In this document: one piece after another, positions 6,751 to 14,265 of the stretch
Numbering within the stretch: position 1 is the first letter of the stretch
How the letters are laid out: the number at the start of each line of letters is the position of its first letter
The notes under the pieces: generated by a model
What the model saw: the letters and a program-made list of their open reading frames with translations, nothing else
What the model was told of the DNA's origin: nothing
The model's database searches: none
Made by a program: the position numbers and the translations under genes
Source of the DNA: SZUA-584 sp964441275
Lineage (GTDB): Bacteria; Bacillota; Clostridia; Christensenellales; SZUA-584
DNA length: 14,777 bases
NCBI GenBank assembly: GCA_964441275.1
Contig: CAYTUG010000029.1
Location: 1 to 14,777, forward strand
Direction: 5' to 3'

Positions 6751-8784
6751 TTGGGTACTAAAAAGAGCTATATGATTCATCAGGGGAATTTGGAAGATTA
6801 CCGGATGATTTCTCAAAAAGGAGTCAGGCAGGATATTGTTGCCGGCATAGAAACACACAATGCGTGTTGGGATAGTAATCTTAGCCCTGACGGACGGTTA
6901 TACTTTAGTTTATGTTCCGAACTTTGTATGAACGAATATGCAAAATTATGCGAATACGATTATGATAACAACAAGATCAGTGAATGTTTTTATGCTAAAA
7001 ATGTTATACTGCCCCACGACCGCTATATCAGGGACAGTAAATTTCATACATGTATCAGCTTTCTAAACGATGGGGATCTTCTTATGGTGACGCATACGAC
7101 TGATAAAGCCCCTCAACAACCGACATGGATACCTAAATCATTTTATTCCAATCCATGGGAAGGATATCCGGGAGGGACATTAATCAAGTACAATCCTAAA
7201 ACTGGCGTGCCAGTTAACCTTGGGATACCAGCACCACGGGAAACAATTTACGGGGGAGCGTACGATCCGAAACATAATTGTTATTATATGCTGGGGTATA
7301 TGCGTGGGCATCTGTACCGCTATAGTCTTGACAAAAAACGGGTTGTTGATATGGGTCAGGCGAGTGAGCAGGGCTCTTACCGGATAGACATGGCGTCGGA
7401 TGGAAACCTGTATTTCTCTACAAGAAGCGGCTTTTTAATGCGTATCAATACAGAAAAACAAATGTTGGAGGATACAGGAGTTCGTTTGCCCGATGCACGT
7501 AAAAGCCATTCATGGCCGTTCAGCTATTATTCAATCGGCAGGACCGGTCCTGATGGAAGACTTTATATCAGCGGACAATACTCTACTAACTTCAGCGCTT
7601 TCGACCCGAAAACCGGCAAGCTGGAGGTGCTTGGTCGTTTCAAAGAAACAGATGAGTATGTAGATAACGATATACAGCATGACATCGCTGCAGGTATGGA
7701 TTTTGATGCAAACGGTGTACTGTGGTATGTTATTTCTTCTATGCGTGATAATGAGGATGAGTATTACAAAGTTCCTGCTACCCTTATGCGCTGGGATATT
7801 ACGAGAGGGGGGAGACCGGAGAGCCTTGGTATAATGGGGACTCCTGAACGTGCTGTTGGTATGACCAACGGAGTTCATATAGATAAAACGTGTGATATCC
7901 TTTATGTAGTCTCCACAAATCATAGCAAAAACGGTCCTGATGTTACAGCGGTCAACCTTGTGGAGTTTCGAAAATCTATGTATGAAAAGGGTGAAATTTG
8001 CCGGGATAAGTTCATGTTCTCACCAGGTGCGCCAGAATTCAAGTCGTACGGTGATATCTGGCATGAGCATAAGAGACTTTTTGCGGAATATGCTGCTAAT
8101 CTTAAGTGCCACAAGATTACTCCTGTGCGTCTATGGAAAGAACTGCCTTTTGAGGAGGTTGAGGAAACAAGGGTAATCGGGCTTGTCTGGGATGAGGAAA
8201 ACAAATTGCATGGGCTTTGTGGTGATAAAAAACGCTATTGCTTTACTGTGAAGGGAGGCAAACTGACTACTTTTACACCTTTGTCAGAAAAGCCGGAGGA
8301 ATATAAAATATGGTTATTGTCGAATGTCCTTCCGGGCAGCCCGGAAACGTTTAAAGGCCTTCCGCATTATCCGGGACGTCCCTTTAAGGCAGAAGCGGCA
8401 GCGTCATGCCCGTGGAACAATGACCGGACGTTGGTTGCTACTCAAGACGGTATGCTCGCACTGGTTAGCAGCGCTGGTGTATATTCACTTGGCCCGGCAA
8501 CTACGCATGGCGTTGTACGGTGCCTGACCTCAAATGCGGATTGCACAGTGGCATACGGTGTCGGCGGAGACTCTGACGATATGGGCAACGTCTTCAGATA
8601 TGATGATGAACATGGCCTCGCTTGGCTAGGTCATATATCGGTTGATAATCTTGATGGTGACTGCGGTGCGGCAGCTAATTATGAACTGACAAGCTGTACG
8701 CTGGACCCGAGGGGTAAAGTTTTAGCGATAGGCGCAGGCGACCGTTTATCGTGCATATATCTATGTGAGGTGGAAGAGCTATGA
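6751..8784 (+). CDS. Uncharacterised cytoplasmic double beta-propeller protein
   Basis: I do not recognise a named family. The 677-residue protein has no signal peptide or membrane helix, so it should be cytoplasmic. Blade-like repeats of the form DGxLYfs...(y/f)DpktGk...lG recur near residues 47-54, 143-158, 186-202, 217-243, 268-295 and 321-360. After a linker (about 405-465, helix-like), four more blade-like segments occupy 475-677. Fold resemblance is to SMP-30/NHL-type propellers and to propeller polysaccharide lyases such as the oligogalacturonate lyases, without a motif that proves either. The start is TTG 6751: an in-frame stop at 6748 blocks anything earlier and AGAGAGG sits at 6732-6738. 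ATG 6772 is an alternative. The stop overlaps the next start (ATGA), implying translational coupling to the NagB-like gene. An enzyme that releases or alters the imported sugar is plausible but unproven. Confidence 0.7.
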   Translation: MGTKKSYMIHQGNLEDYRMISQKGVRQDIVAGIETHNACWDSNLSPDGRLYFSLCSELCMNEYAKLCEYDYDNNKISECFYAKNVILPHDRYIRDSKFHTCISFLNDGDLLMVTHTTDKAPQQPTWIPKSFYSNPWEGYPGGTLIKYNPKTGVPVNLGIPAPRETIYGGAYDPKHNCYYMLGYMRGHLYRYSLDKKRVVDMGQASEQGSYRIDMASDGNLYFSTRSGFLMRINTEKQMLEDTGVRLPDARKSHSWPFSYYSIGRTGPDGRLYISGQYSTNFSAFDPKTGKLEVLGRFKETDEYVDNDIQHDIAAGMDFDANGVLWYVISSMRDNEDEYYKVPATLMRWDITRGGRPESLGIMGTPERAVGMTNGVHIDKTCDILYVVSTNHSKNGPDVTAVNLVEFRKSMYEKGEICRDKFMFSPGAPEFKSYGDIWHEHKRLFAEYAANLKCHKITPVRLWKELPFEEVEETRVIGLVWDEENKLHGLCGDKKRYCFTVKGGKLTTFTPLSEKPEEYKIWLLSNVLPGSPETFKGLPHYPGRPFKAEAAASCPWNNDRTLVATQDGMLALVSSAGVYSLGPATTHGVVRCLTSNADCTVAYGVGGDSDDMGNVFRYDDEHGLAWLGHISVDNLDGDCGAAANYELTSCTLDPRGKVLAIGAGDRLSCIYLCEVEEL

Positions 8785-9629
8785 ATATTAATGAAATCCC
8801 TATTAATGAACTTGGACGAGGCACCAGTATTGTATTGGATGTCTGCGAGACAGAGCAGGACCTTTATTGGAAGATGGCAATGGAGGTCTTGGAAGTTATT
8901 GATGAAAACAATAAAAAAGGCGAACCAACGATTATGATTGTTCCATACGGGCCTTTGGGATCATACAGCAGATTAGTATATTTGGTTAACAAAAATCGGG
9001 TCAGCCTCAAAAATTGCTGTTTTATAAACATGGATGAATACCTAAATAATGATAAAAAATATCTTGATAAAAATGATTCATTATCATTCAGAAGCGGGAT
9101 GGATCGGGTGTTTTATAACAAGGTTGATGAGGCGTTAAATATTCCCGTGCAAAACAGGATATTTCCGGAGCCAGGCAACGAAAACCGTGTTATGCAATTG
9201 ATCGACCAATACGGTAAGCTGGATATGGCCTGGGGTGGAGTTGGTATAAATGGGCATTTTGCGTTTAACGAACCTCCTGAACCAGGTGAAATTGTTTCAA
9301 ACGAAGAGTTTAAAAACAGGCCCACGCGTGTTCTCGAAATCTCCAGAGAAACAAGAACGATTAACGCATATATGAACTGTGGCGGAGATCTCGACGGTAT
9401 TCCGAAATATTGTGTAACTGTCGGGATGAAGGAGATGTTTATGGCGAAGAAGGTTCGTATGTGTATGCCAAGAGACTGGAACGCCGGTGCATTGAGAAAA
9501 GTTCTTCACGGAGAGATTACAGCTAAAGTTCCCTGCTCGTTGTTCCAAGAACATAACGATGCAAAACTATATGCTGCAACTGTAGCTTTAGAATTTCCGA
9601 TCCCCGAAATACGCGTATATAATAAGTAG
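8781..9629 (+). CDS. Divergent NagB-like glucosamine-phosphate deaminase/isomerase family protein
   Basis: NagB converts glucosamine 6-phosphate to fructose 6-phosphate plus ammonia. The 282-residue protein keeps the scaffold: NMDEY (Asp85, Glu86 = E. coli Asp72/Glu73), GVGINGHFAFNEP (His159, Glu164 = His143/Glu148) and PKYCVTVG. Several conserved positions have changed by my hand alignment. Asp141 is Asn157. The TGGTP loop is replaced by PYGPLGSY (55-62). Arg172 is Tyr197 and Lys208 is Asn234. Arg158 is kept (Arg183). The altered loop and the last two sites belong to the phosphate pocket in E. coli NagB. The fold is clear, but activity on a 6-phosphate is doubtful. Galactosamine-type deaminase/isomerase (AgaI-like) or an unphosphorylated substrate are alternatives. 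It overlaps the propeller gene by 4 bases, with AGGTGGAAG as ribosome binding site. Confidence 0.82.
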   Translation: MNINEIPINELGRGTSIVLDVCETEQDLYWKMAMEVLEVIDENNKKGEPTIMIVPYGPLGSYSRLVYLVNKNRVSLKNCCFINMDEYLNNDKKYLDKNDSLSFRSGMDRVFYNKVDEALNIPVQNRIFPEPGNENRVMQLIDQYGKLDMAWGGVGINGHFAFNEPPEPGEIVSNEEFKNRPTRVLEISRETRTINAYMNCGGDLDGIPKYCVTVGMKEMFMAKKVRMCMPRDWNAGALRKVLHGEITAKVPCSLFQEHNDAKLYAATVALEFPIPEIRVYNK

Positions 9630-9641
9630 TTTTTAAAGAAA

Positions 9642-9681
9642 GTAAGCTGACCATTAAGCTACCGCTTAATGGTCAGCTTAC
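9642..9681. terminator. Perfect 18-bp hairpin between the nagB-like and epimerase genes
   Basis: gtaagctgaccattaagc (9642-9659) is followed, after the loop tacc, by its exact reverse complement (9664-9681). On the + strand no T-run follows, so complete termination is unlikely. On the - strand the stem would be followed by a T-rich stretch. The stem ends exactly one base before the ribosome binding site of the next gene. Roles as an attenuator, an RNA-processing or stability element, or a modulator of downstream translation are all possible. Confidence 0.75.
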
Positions 9682-9701
9682 AGGTAGGATACTCATATAT
9701 G
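9682..9701 (+). promoter_or_regulatory. Ribosome binding site fixing the epimerase start at 9699
   Basis: AGGTAGGA (9682-9689) stands nine bases before ATG 9699. The upstream in-frame ATG at 9669 lies inside the second arm of the 18-bp hairpin and has no ribosome binding site of its own, so the shorter protein is the better call. Confidence 0.75.
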
Positions 9702-10667
9702 TTTAAGAATAGTGAACAGCGGACAGCAGGAGGATTACGCATTGTATCTCTTTCTGTTGAAAATAAAGAAGAGATTAAGGAAATCTGGGTTTTGCCGTCT
9801 ATGGGGATGAACCTTTGCCGCTTTTCGATAAACGGAAAGAACGTTATTGATTTCGATGAAACATATGCAAACGGCAGTTTTTTTGGGACGCCATTACTTT
9901 ATCCGACACCGAACCGTGTTCGTGGCGGTATATTTATGTATAAAGGCAGTGAATACCCGCAAATAAAGAGAGGCAAACGCGTCATGATACACGGTCTTGT
10001 TCGTGACGAGGCTTTTTCAGATGTTACTATTGGTCAAGATGAAAAAAAAATATGGGTTGAAGGCAGTATAGATTTCAATCCGAGTACTGCAGTTTTTGAA
10101 GCTTTTCCTTTTATGCATAGATTCACTGTAAGGTACTTTCTTGATGAAAACGGGATTACATTTGAATATGAGATAAATAATTACGGCAATCAAAGTATAC
10201 CTTACGGTATTGCACTACACCCTTATTTTCGGCGAATTGATGGTGATGAAAGTACGCTGATTCATGTGCCGTTTAATAAGATATTTAAAAATATTGGAGA
10301 TACATTACTTCCTACGGGGCGGCTTTACAGAGCGGCGGGGAAAAAAGATATCTCTAAACTGACAAGATTAGGGGATATTGATGTTGATGCTGTATACACG
10401 GACAATCCAGAAAAAGCGCCGGCTAAGATCGTATATAAAAAATCAGGGTTTAATATAATGCTGACGTGCAGTCCGGAATTTAAAAATATGGTAGTTTATG
10501 CACAGGCGGAAAAAAAATTTTTCTGTCTTGAGAATCAAAGCTGTTCTACCGATGCGCATAACATGCATTACAAGGGCTTTGTCAATGAAGCGGGAATTGA
10601 ATTTGCAGAAGTCGGAAGGATTACATCCGGATTCATAAGATTTAGAGTAGAAAAAGCCAGCATCTAA
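9699..10667 (+). CDS. Aldose 1-epimerase family protein (GalM-like mutarotase)
   Basis: Mutarotases interconvert alpha and beta anomers of free aldoses (or, in the YeaD group, hexose 6-phosphates). The 322-residue protein shows the family pattern: PTPNRVRGG (Asn72/Arg73), HG at His99, HPYF at His174 (catalytic acid in GalM) and the catalytic base Glu278 in CLENQS. It has no signal peptide, so it acts in the cytoplasm. Its place between the deaminase-like and deacetylase-like genes suggests it supplies the correct anomer of the imported sugar or its cleavage product. Substrate is not deducible. The gene is 69 bases after the NagB-like gene, with the hairpin in between. Confidence 0.85.
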   Translation: MFKNSEQRTAGGLRIVSLSVENKEEIKEIWVLPSMGMNLCRFSINGKNVIDFDETYANGSFFGTPLLYPTPNRVRGGIFMYKGSEYPQIKRGKRVMIHGLVRDEAFSDVTIGQDEKKIWVEGSIDFNPSTAVFEAFPFMHRFTVRYFLDENGITFEYEINNYGNQSIPYGIALHPYFRRIDGDESTLIHVPFNKIFKNIGDTLLPTGRLYRAAGKKDISKLTRLGDIDVDAVYTDNPEKAPAKIVYKKSGFNIMLTCSPEFKNMVVYAQAEKKFFCLENQSCSTDAHNMHYKGFVNEAGIEFAEVGRITSGFIRFRVEKASI

Positions 10668-10721
10668 AAGTAAAAACGTTTTAATAATTTTATTTAATTA
10701 CGGATAAAAGGAGAGTAAATT

Positions 10722-11927
10722 TTGCAGAGAAAAATTTTCAGAGGGGCAAAAGTGTTCACATCAAATGAAAGATTTGTAGATGCTTCTTTAATAGTCCGCG
10801 ATGGGAAAATAGAAACGATTTCGACTTCCGACATTACTGAGGATGGAGCTGAGGTTATCTATTGTACAGGCAATCTGATTGTACCCGGTTTTATTGATAT
10901 ACACATTCATGGAAGATGCGGCTTTGATACAATGAATATCCTCAATGATCCCGCCGAGATCCATAATCTTGCCAAATCTATGGCGGGAACGGGCGTTACT
11001 TCTTTTTTACCTACCACACTTACATGGGACTATGAGGAGACTTTGCAAGTGCTTAGCCTTGTGGCGGATTATATCGACCGGCAGCCCAAAGGCTGTGCAC
11101 AGGCGCTAGGTATATATTCTGAAAGTATCTATTTTAATTCCGTACGTACAGGCGCTCAAAATCCAGATTTACTTAGAGCCATTTCAATGGATGAGATTAA
11201 AAGACTCGTTAAAGCGGGTAAAGGAAAAATACGCATATTTGCGCTGGCTCCTGAGCTTGAACGTGCGCCCGAAGCTGTTAGGTGGATTTCGGAGCACGGT
11301 ATCGTGGTCACCATGGCACATACCGATGCTAGTTATGAAGAAGCAAAGTTGGCATTTATAGCTGGTATGAAGGATGTCACACATATATTTGATGGGATGC
11401 GTCCTATGCACCATCTTGAGCCTGGGGCAACAGGCGCAGGCCTTTACTTTGATGATTTGTATTGCGAGGCAATTACGGATGGTATGCATATTGTGCCAGA
11501 GGTTGTGAATTTGTTGTTTCGTATGAAACCGCTCGACAAAATAATTTTGATCACTGATAATGTTTGGATTTCAGGGCTTGAGGATGGAGATTATTCGCTT
11601 GGAGGCATACCCGTTGTAAAAATGGGGGACAAGCTTATGGTTAAAACTGAGGAAAGATATAGCCTTGCAGGGAGCTGCCTCACATTAGATAAGGCGCTAA
11701 TAAACGTAGTTAATTATACAAAGCGTCCTATTGAACAAATATTGCCATGTCTCACTTCAAATCCAGCGACACTCATCGGTGTGCAAAATAAAAAAGGCAT
11801 TCTGAAATCGGGAATGGATGCCGATATGAATCTGATTAGCCCTGATTTAGATATTCTCGAAACCTATACAGGGGGAGAACTTATCTACAAAAATATTAAA
11901 AGGAGTAAAGAAAATGCCTATAGTTAG
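10722..11927 (+). CDS. Divergent N-acetylglucosamine-6-phosphate deacetylase family protein (NagA-like)
   Basis: NagA/AgaA enzymes remove the acetyl group from N-acetylhexosamine 6-phosphates. The 401-residue amidohydrolase keeps the metal and catalytic frame: His61/His63 in PGFIDIHIHG, Glu134, His200 (MAHTDA), His221 (THIFDGM), His256 (TDGMHI) and Asp279 (LITDN), plus LAGSCLTLDKA and SNPATLIG. Unusual points are that HLEGP is replaced by YSESI (132-136, metal Glu kept). Asn219 of E. coli NagA is Asp224, and Arg227 (in REPG) is Leu232. Asn219 and Arg227 contact the substrate phosphate in E. coli, so the substrate may lack a 6-phosphate. The start is TTG 10722 after AAAAGGAGAG (10707-10716). 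The last 14 bases overlap the aldolase gene. Confidence 0.85.
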   Translation: MQRKIFRGAKVFTSNERFVDASLIVRDGKIETISTSDITEDGAEVIYCTGNLIVPGFIDIHIHGRCGFDTMNILNDPAEIHNLAKSMAGTGVTSFLPTTLTWDYEETLQVLSLVADYIDRQPKGCAQALGIYSESIYFNSVRTGAQNPDLLRAISMDEIKRLVKAGKGKIRIFALAPELERAPEAVRWISEHGIVVTMAHTDASYEEAKLAFIAGMKDVTHIFDGMRPMHHLEPGATGAGLYFDDLYCEAITDGMHIVPEVVNLLFRMKPLDKIILITDNVWISGLEDGDYSLGGIPVVKMGDKLMVKTEERYSLAGSCLTLDKALINVVNYTKRPIEQILPCLTSNPATLIGVQNKKGILKSGMDADMNLISPDLDILETYTGGELIYKNIKRSKENAYS

Positions 11928-12759
11928 TATCACATCACTGCTCAAAGATGCAGAAAAGCATGGATATGCAATACCGGCTTTCAATGCTTATAATTCAGAA
12001 ACTGTGGTTTCAATCTTAAGGACAGCGCAGAAACTTAGTGCTCCTGTCATTGTACAAGCATATACCCGTTTGTTTCAATCATATGATGCAATAAGTATTG
12101 CAGCCTGTACGAATACTATTGCCGGAGTATTAGATATACCGATAGCGCTTCATCTTGATCATGGCGCAGGAAGAGCTGAAGTCATGCGCGCAATACGATA
12201 TGGGTATGGCAGCGTGATGATTGACGGCTCCGCCTTGGATTTCAAGGATAATGTGGCTATGACAAAGGAAATCGTTCACTGGTGTAACTATTTGAATATG
12301 GATGTTGAGGGGGAACTTGGAAATGTGGGTCTCGCATCTGATCAAATAAATTTGGACGAGTTTACAAGGCCTGAAGAAGCCGCTAAATTTGTTGAATTAA
12401 CAGGGGTGAAAATGCTTGCTGTTATGGTGGGGTCCGCTCATGGCGTATATAAGAAAACGCCAAAGCTTGATATTAAACGTATTGCGGATATTAAGAAGGT
12501 AACAGATGCTTATCTCGTATTGCATGGAGGGTCGGGTATCCCTGATGAGGAAATCATGTCGGCAATAAAAGCAGGCATTAGAAAAATAAATGTTGCAACC
12601 GATGTATGCCGGTCATTTTACAAAGGCTTCCAAGACAGACAAGCGGATGATGAGTTTTTTAGTAAGGCATTGGACATTTTTATGAAAGATTCACTCTTAA
12701 AAGTAGATGAATTTGTTGAGAATAGGATACGTATTTTCGGTGCAGCTGGAAGATGTTAA
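11914..12759 (+). CDS. Class II ketose-bisphosphate aldolase (GatY/KbaY/Fba type)
   Basis: Zinc-dependent aldolase that splits fructose or tagatose 1,6-bisphosphate into dihydroxyacetone phosphate and glyceraldehyde 3-phosphate. The 281-residue protein contains HLDHG (80-84: catalytic Asp82, zinc His83), SVMIDGS, VEGELG (131-136), SAHGVYK (zinc His176), LHGGSGIP (zinc His204) and INVATD. Length fits the class IIB GatY/KbaY/FbaA-clostridial group. ATG 11914 has AAAAGGAG at 11898-11905 and overlaps the end of the NagA-like gene. The tagatose/galactosamine reading (KbaY) and the fructose reading are both open. Cleavage of a ketose 1-phosphate is also chemically possible in this class. Confidence 0.9.
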   Translation: MPIVSITSLLKDAEKHGYAIPAFNAYNSETVVSILRTAQKLSAPVIVQAYTRLFQSYDAISIAACTNTIAGVLDIPIALHLDHGAGRAEVMRAIRYGYGSVMIDGSALDFKDNVAMTKEIVHWCNYLNMDVEGELGNVGLASDQINLDEFTRPEEAAKFVELTGVKMLAVMVGSAHGVYKKTPKLDIKRIADIKKVTDAYLVLHGGSGIPDEEIMSAIKAGIRKINVATDVCRSFYKGFQDRQADDEFFSKALDIFMKDSLLKVDEFVENRIRIFGAAGRC

Positions 12760-12877
12760 TGGATGTAATGTAAGAATAATATTGTTTGATAATGCAAAAG
12801 TACTTTGTCACAAATAATCTAAAGTTTAGCAATATCTAACGATGATAATGCATTTTCAAAGATATGAGGTGTTATTA

Positions 12878-14044
12878 ATGAAAAAAAACTTACTGATAGC
12901 ACATGGCGGGGGTCCTACTGCGGTAATAAACGCATCATTATACGGTGTTATTAAGGAGGCGATGAAGACTAACTGCGTTGGCTGTATCTATGGGGCTGTT
13001 CATGGCATAGAGGGTGTATTAAATGAGCATTTTATAAATCTTTCCAAACAAAGCAAAACGCAAATAAGCTTATTACCATACACTCCATCTTCAGCACTGG
13101 GCTCATGCAGGAGAAAGCTTACATCTGAAGATTACCCTGTACTACTCGATATTTTTAAAAAATATGATATTGGATACTTCTTTTACAATGGCGGAAACGA
13201 TTCTATGGATACCTGCGAAATAGTTAACGCCTTGGCTCAAAAAAACGGGTTGGATCTGATGGTTGTTGGTATTCCAAAAACAATAGATAATGACTTGGGA
13301 TATACAGATCATTGCCCCGGGTATGGGAGTGCTTCAAGATTTATTGCAATTAATGCTCGGGATCTGTGGATGGAGGTTACAGCAATGCCATATTACGTTA
13401 CGATTATGGAAACAATGGGTAGAAACGCGGGATGGCTTGCAGCTTCTGCCGCATTGGCTCAACATGGAGATGAACCATGTGCACAATTCATTTATTTACC
13501 TGAAGTTTCTTTTGATGAAGACCGTTTTTTATTAGACATCGAAGAACATTTATCAAGGAGACGAGATTTGTTGATAATCGTTAGTGAGGGTATTGTAGAT
13601 CAAAATGGTAATAGTATCGCTGATTTGGGCATGGTTGATGGCTTTGGACATAAGGTCCCCGGTGGTGTTGCTCAAACTCTATGCGATAAAGTTATGAAGC
13701 GTCTCGGAGTTAAAGCTCGTGCTGAGAAACCCGGACTTTTAGGAAGATCATCATTTCTAACCCAATCTTCGATTGATCGCGATGAGGCTATAGCGGTAGG
13801 ACAATATGCTGTACAAACTGCATTAGCAGGCAGAACAGGGTGTATGATAACAATTAAAAGGACATTAAATGATCCATATAAAATCGAACTCGGAGATATT
13901 CCCCTAAATTTAGTGGCAAACGTGGAAAGAAAATTTCCTTTGGAATGGATTAACGAATCCGGAAATGGCATAAAAGACGAGTTTATTTCATACTGTTTGC
14001 CTCTTATCGGAGAACCTTTCAAACCATATGCAAAGTTAGTATGA
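12878..14044 (+). CDS. Phosphofructokinase family protein, pyrophosphate-type
   Basis: Phosphorylates fructose 6-phosphate (or a related ketose) at C1, making the aldolase substrate. ATG 12878 is chosen because TGAGGTG (12865-12871) precedes it and homology begins at MKKNLLIAHGGGPTAVINASL; the upstream ATG 12842 has no ribosome binding site. The protein has 388 residues. Motifs are GGGPTAVINASL (10-21), GGNDS (105-109), PKTIDND (133-139, catalytic Asp137) and METMGRNAGWLAA (177-189). Asp108 (Gly104 in E. coli ATP-PFK) and Lys134 (Gly124) are the changes typical of PPi-dependent enzymes. The first Asp of GGDD is Asn here. Arg162 of E. coli PFK, which binds the 6-phosphate, aligns with Tyr. Fructose 6-phosphate or tagatose 6-phosphate are the default substrates. 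Confidence 0.87.
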   Translation: MKKNLLIAHGGGPTAVINASLYGVIKEAMKTNCVGCIYGAVHGIEGVLNEHFINLSKQSKTQISLLPYTPSSALGSCRRKLTSEDYPVLLDIFKKYDIGYFFYNGGNDSMDTCEIVNALAQKNGLDLMVVGIPKTIDNDLGYTDHCPGYGSASRFIAINARDLWMEVTAMPYYVTIMETMGRNAGWLAASAALAQHGDEPCAQFIYLPEVSFDEDRFLLDIEEHLSRRRDLLIIVSEGIVDQNGNSIADLGMVDGFGHKVPGGVAQTLCDKVMKRLGVKARAEKPGLLGRSSFLTQSSIDRDEAIAVGQYAVQTALAGRTGCMITIKRTLNDPYKIELGDIPLNLVANVERKFPLEWINESGNGIKDEFISYCLPLIGEPFKPYAKLV

Positions 14045-14265
14045 TTTTTTGAAAATAATTTGTAGACAATTTATCATCTAAAACCACAATTTATAAAAGA
14101 AGATTATAGATAATTTATTAGGGACTGTGAAGTAAAAAGTGGAAGATTAGCAAGCTCAGGCATAGAAATGCAACGAAAAGAGTAAGCTTTCAGCCCCAAG
14201 AGGATTATAAAATCAGATTGCTTTGTAGTTAAGGGCTGAAAGTTAAACAGCACTGAAAAATGATA
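14045..14265. other. Non-coding junction with a long-loop inverted repeat
   Basis: No gene or clear terminator follows the last operon gene. Present are the 14-base sequence tttgtagacaattt (14059-14072), an exact inverted copy of 293-306, and gggactgtgaag near 14121, which looks like an insertion-sequence end. A 10-bp inverted repeat (ctttcagccc 14187-14196, gggctgaaag 14233-14242) has a 36-base loop. The stretch is probably debris of one or more mobile elements. Confidence 0.4.

Noticed and set aside
7531..7923. 130-codon reading frame on the - strand
   Set aside because: It lies wholly inside the propeller gene, whose blade pattern continues without interruption on the + strand. It has no family resemblance.
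9669..9698. Upstream ATG extending the epimerase by 10 residues
   Set aside because: It lies in the second arm of an 18-bp hairpin, lacks a ribosome binding site and adds no family-like sequence. ATG 9699 has AGGTAGGA at good spacing.
12805..12833. Possible promoter ahead of the phosphofructokinase gene (ttgtca at 12805-12810)
   Set aside because: The hexamers 16-18 bases downstream (tagcaa, agcaat, gcaata) are poor -10 matches. The gene is more simply part of the same operon.
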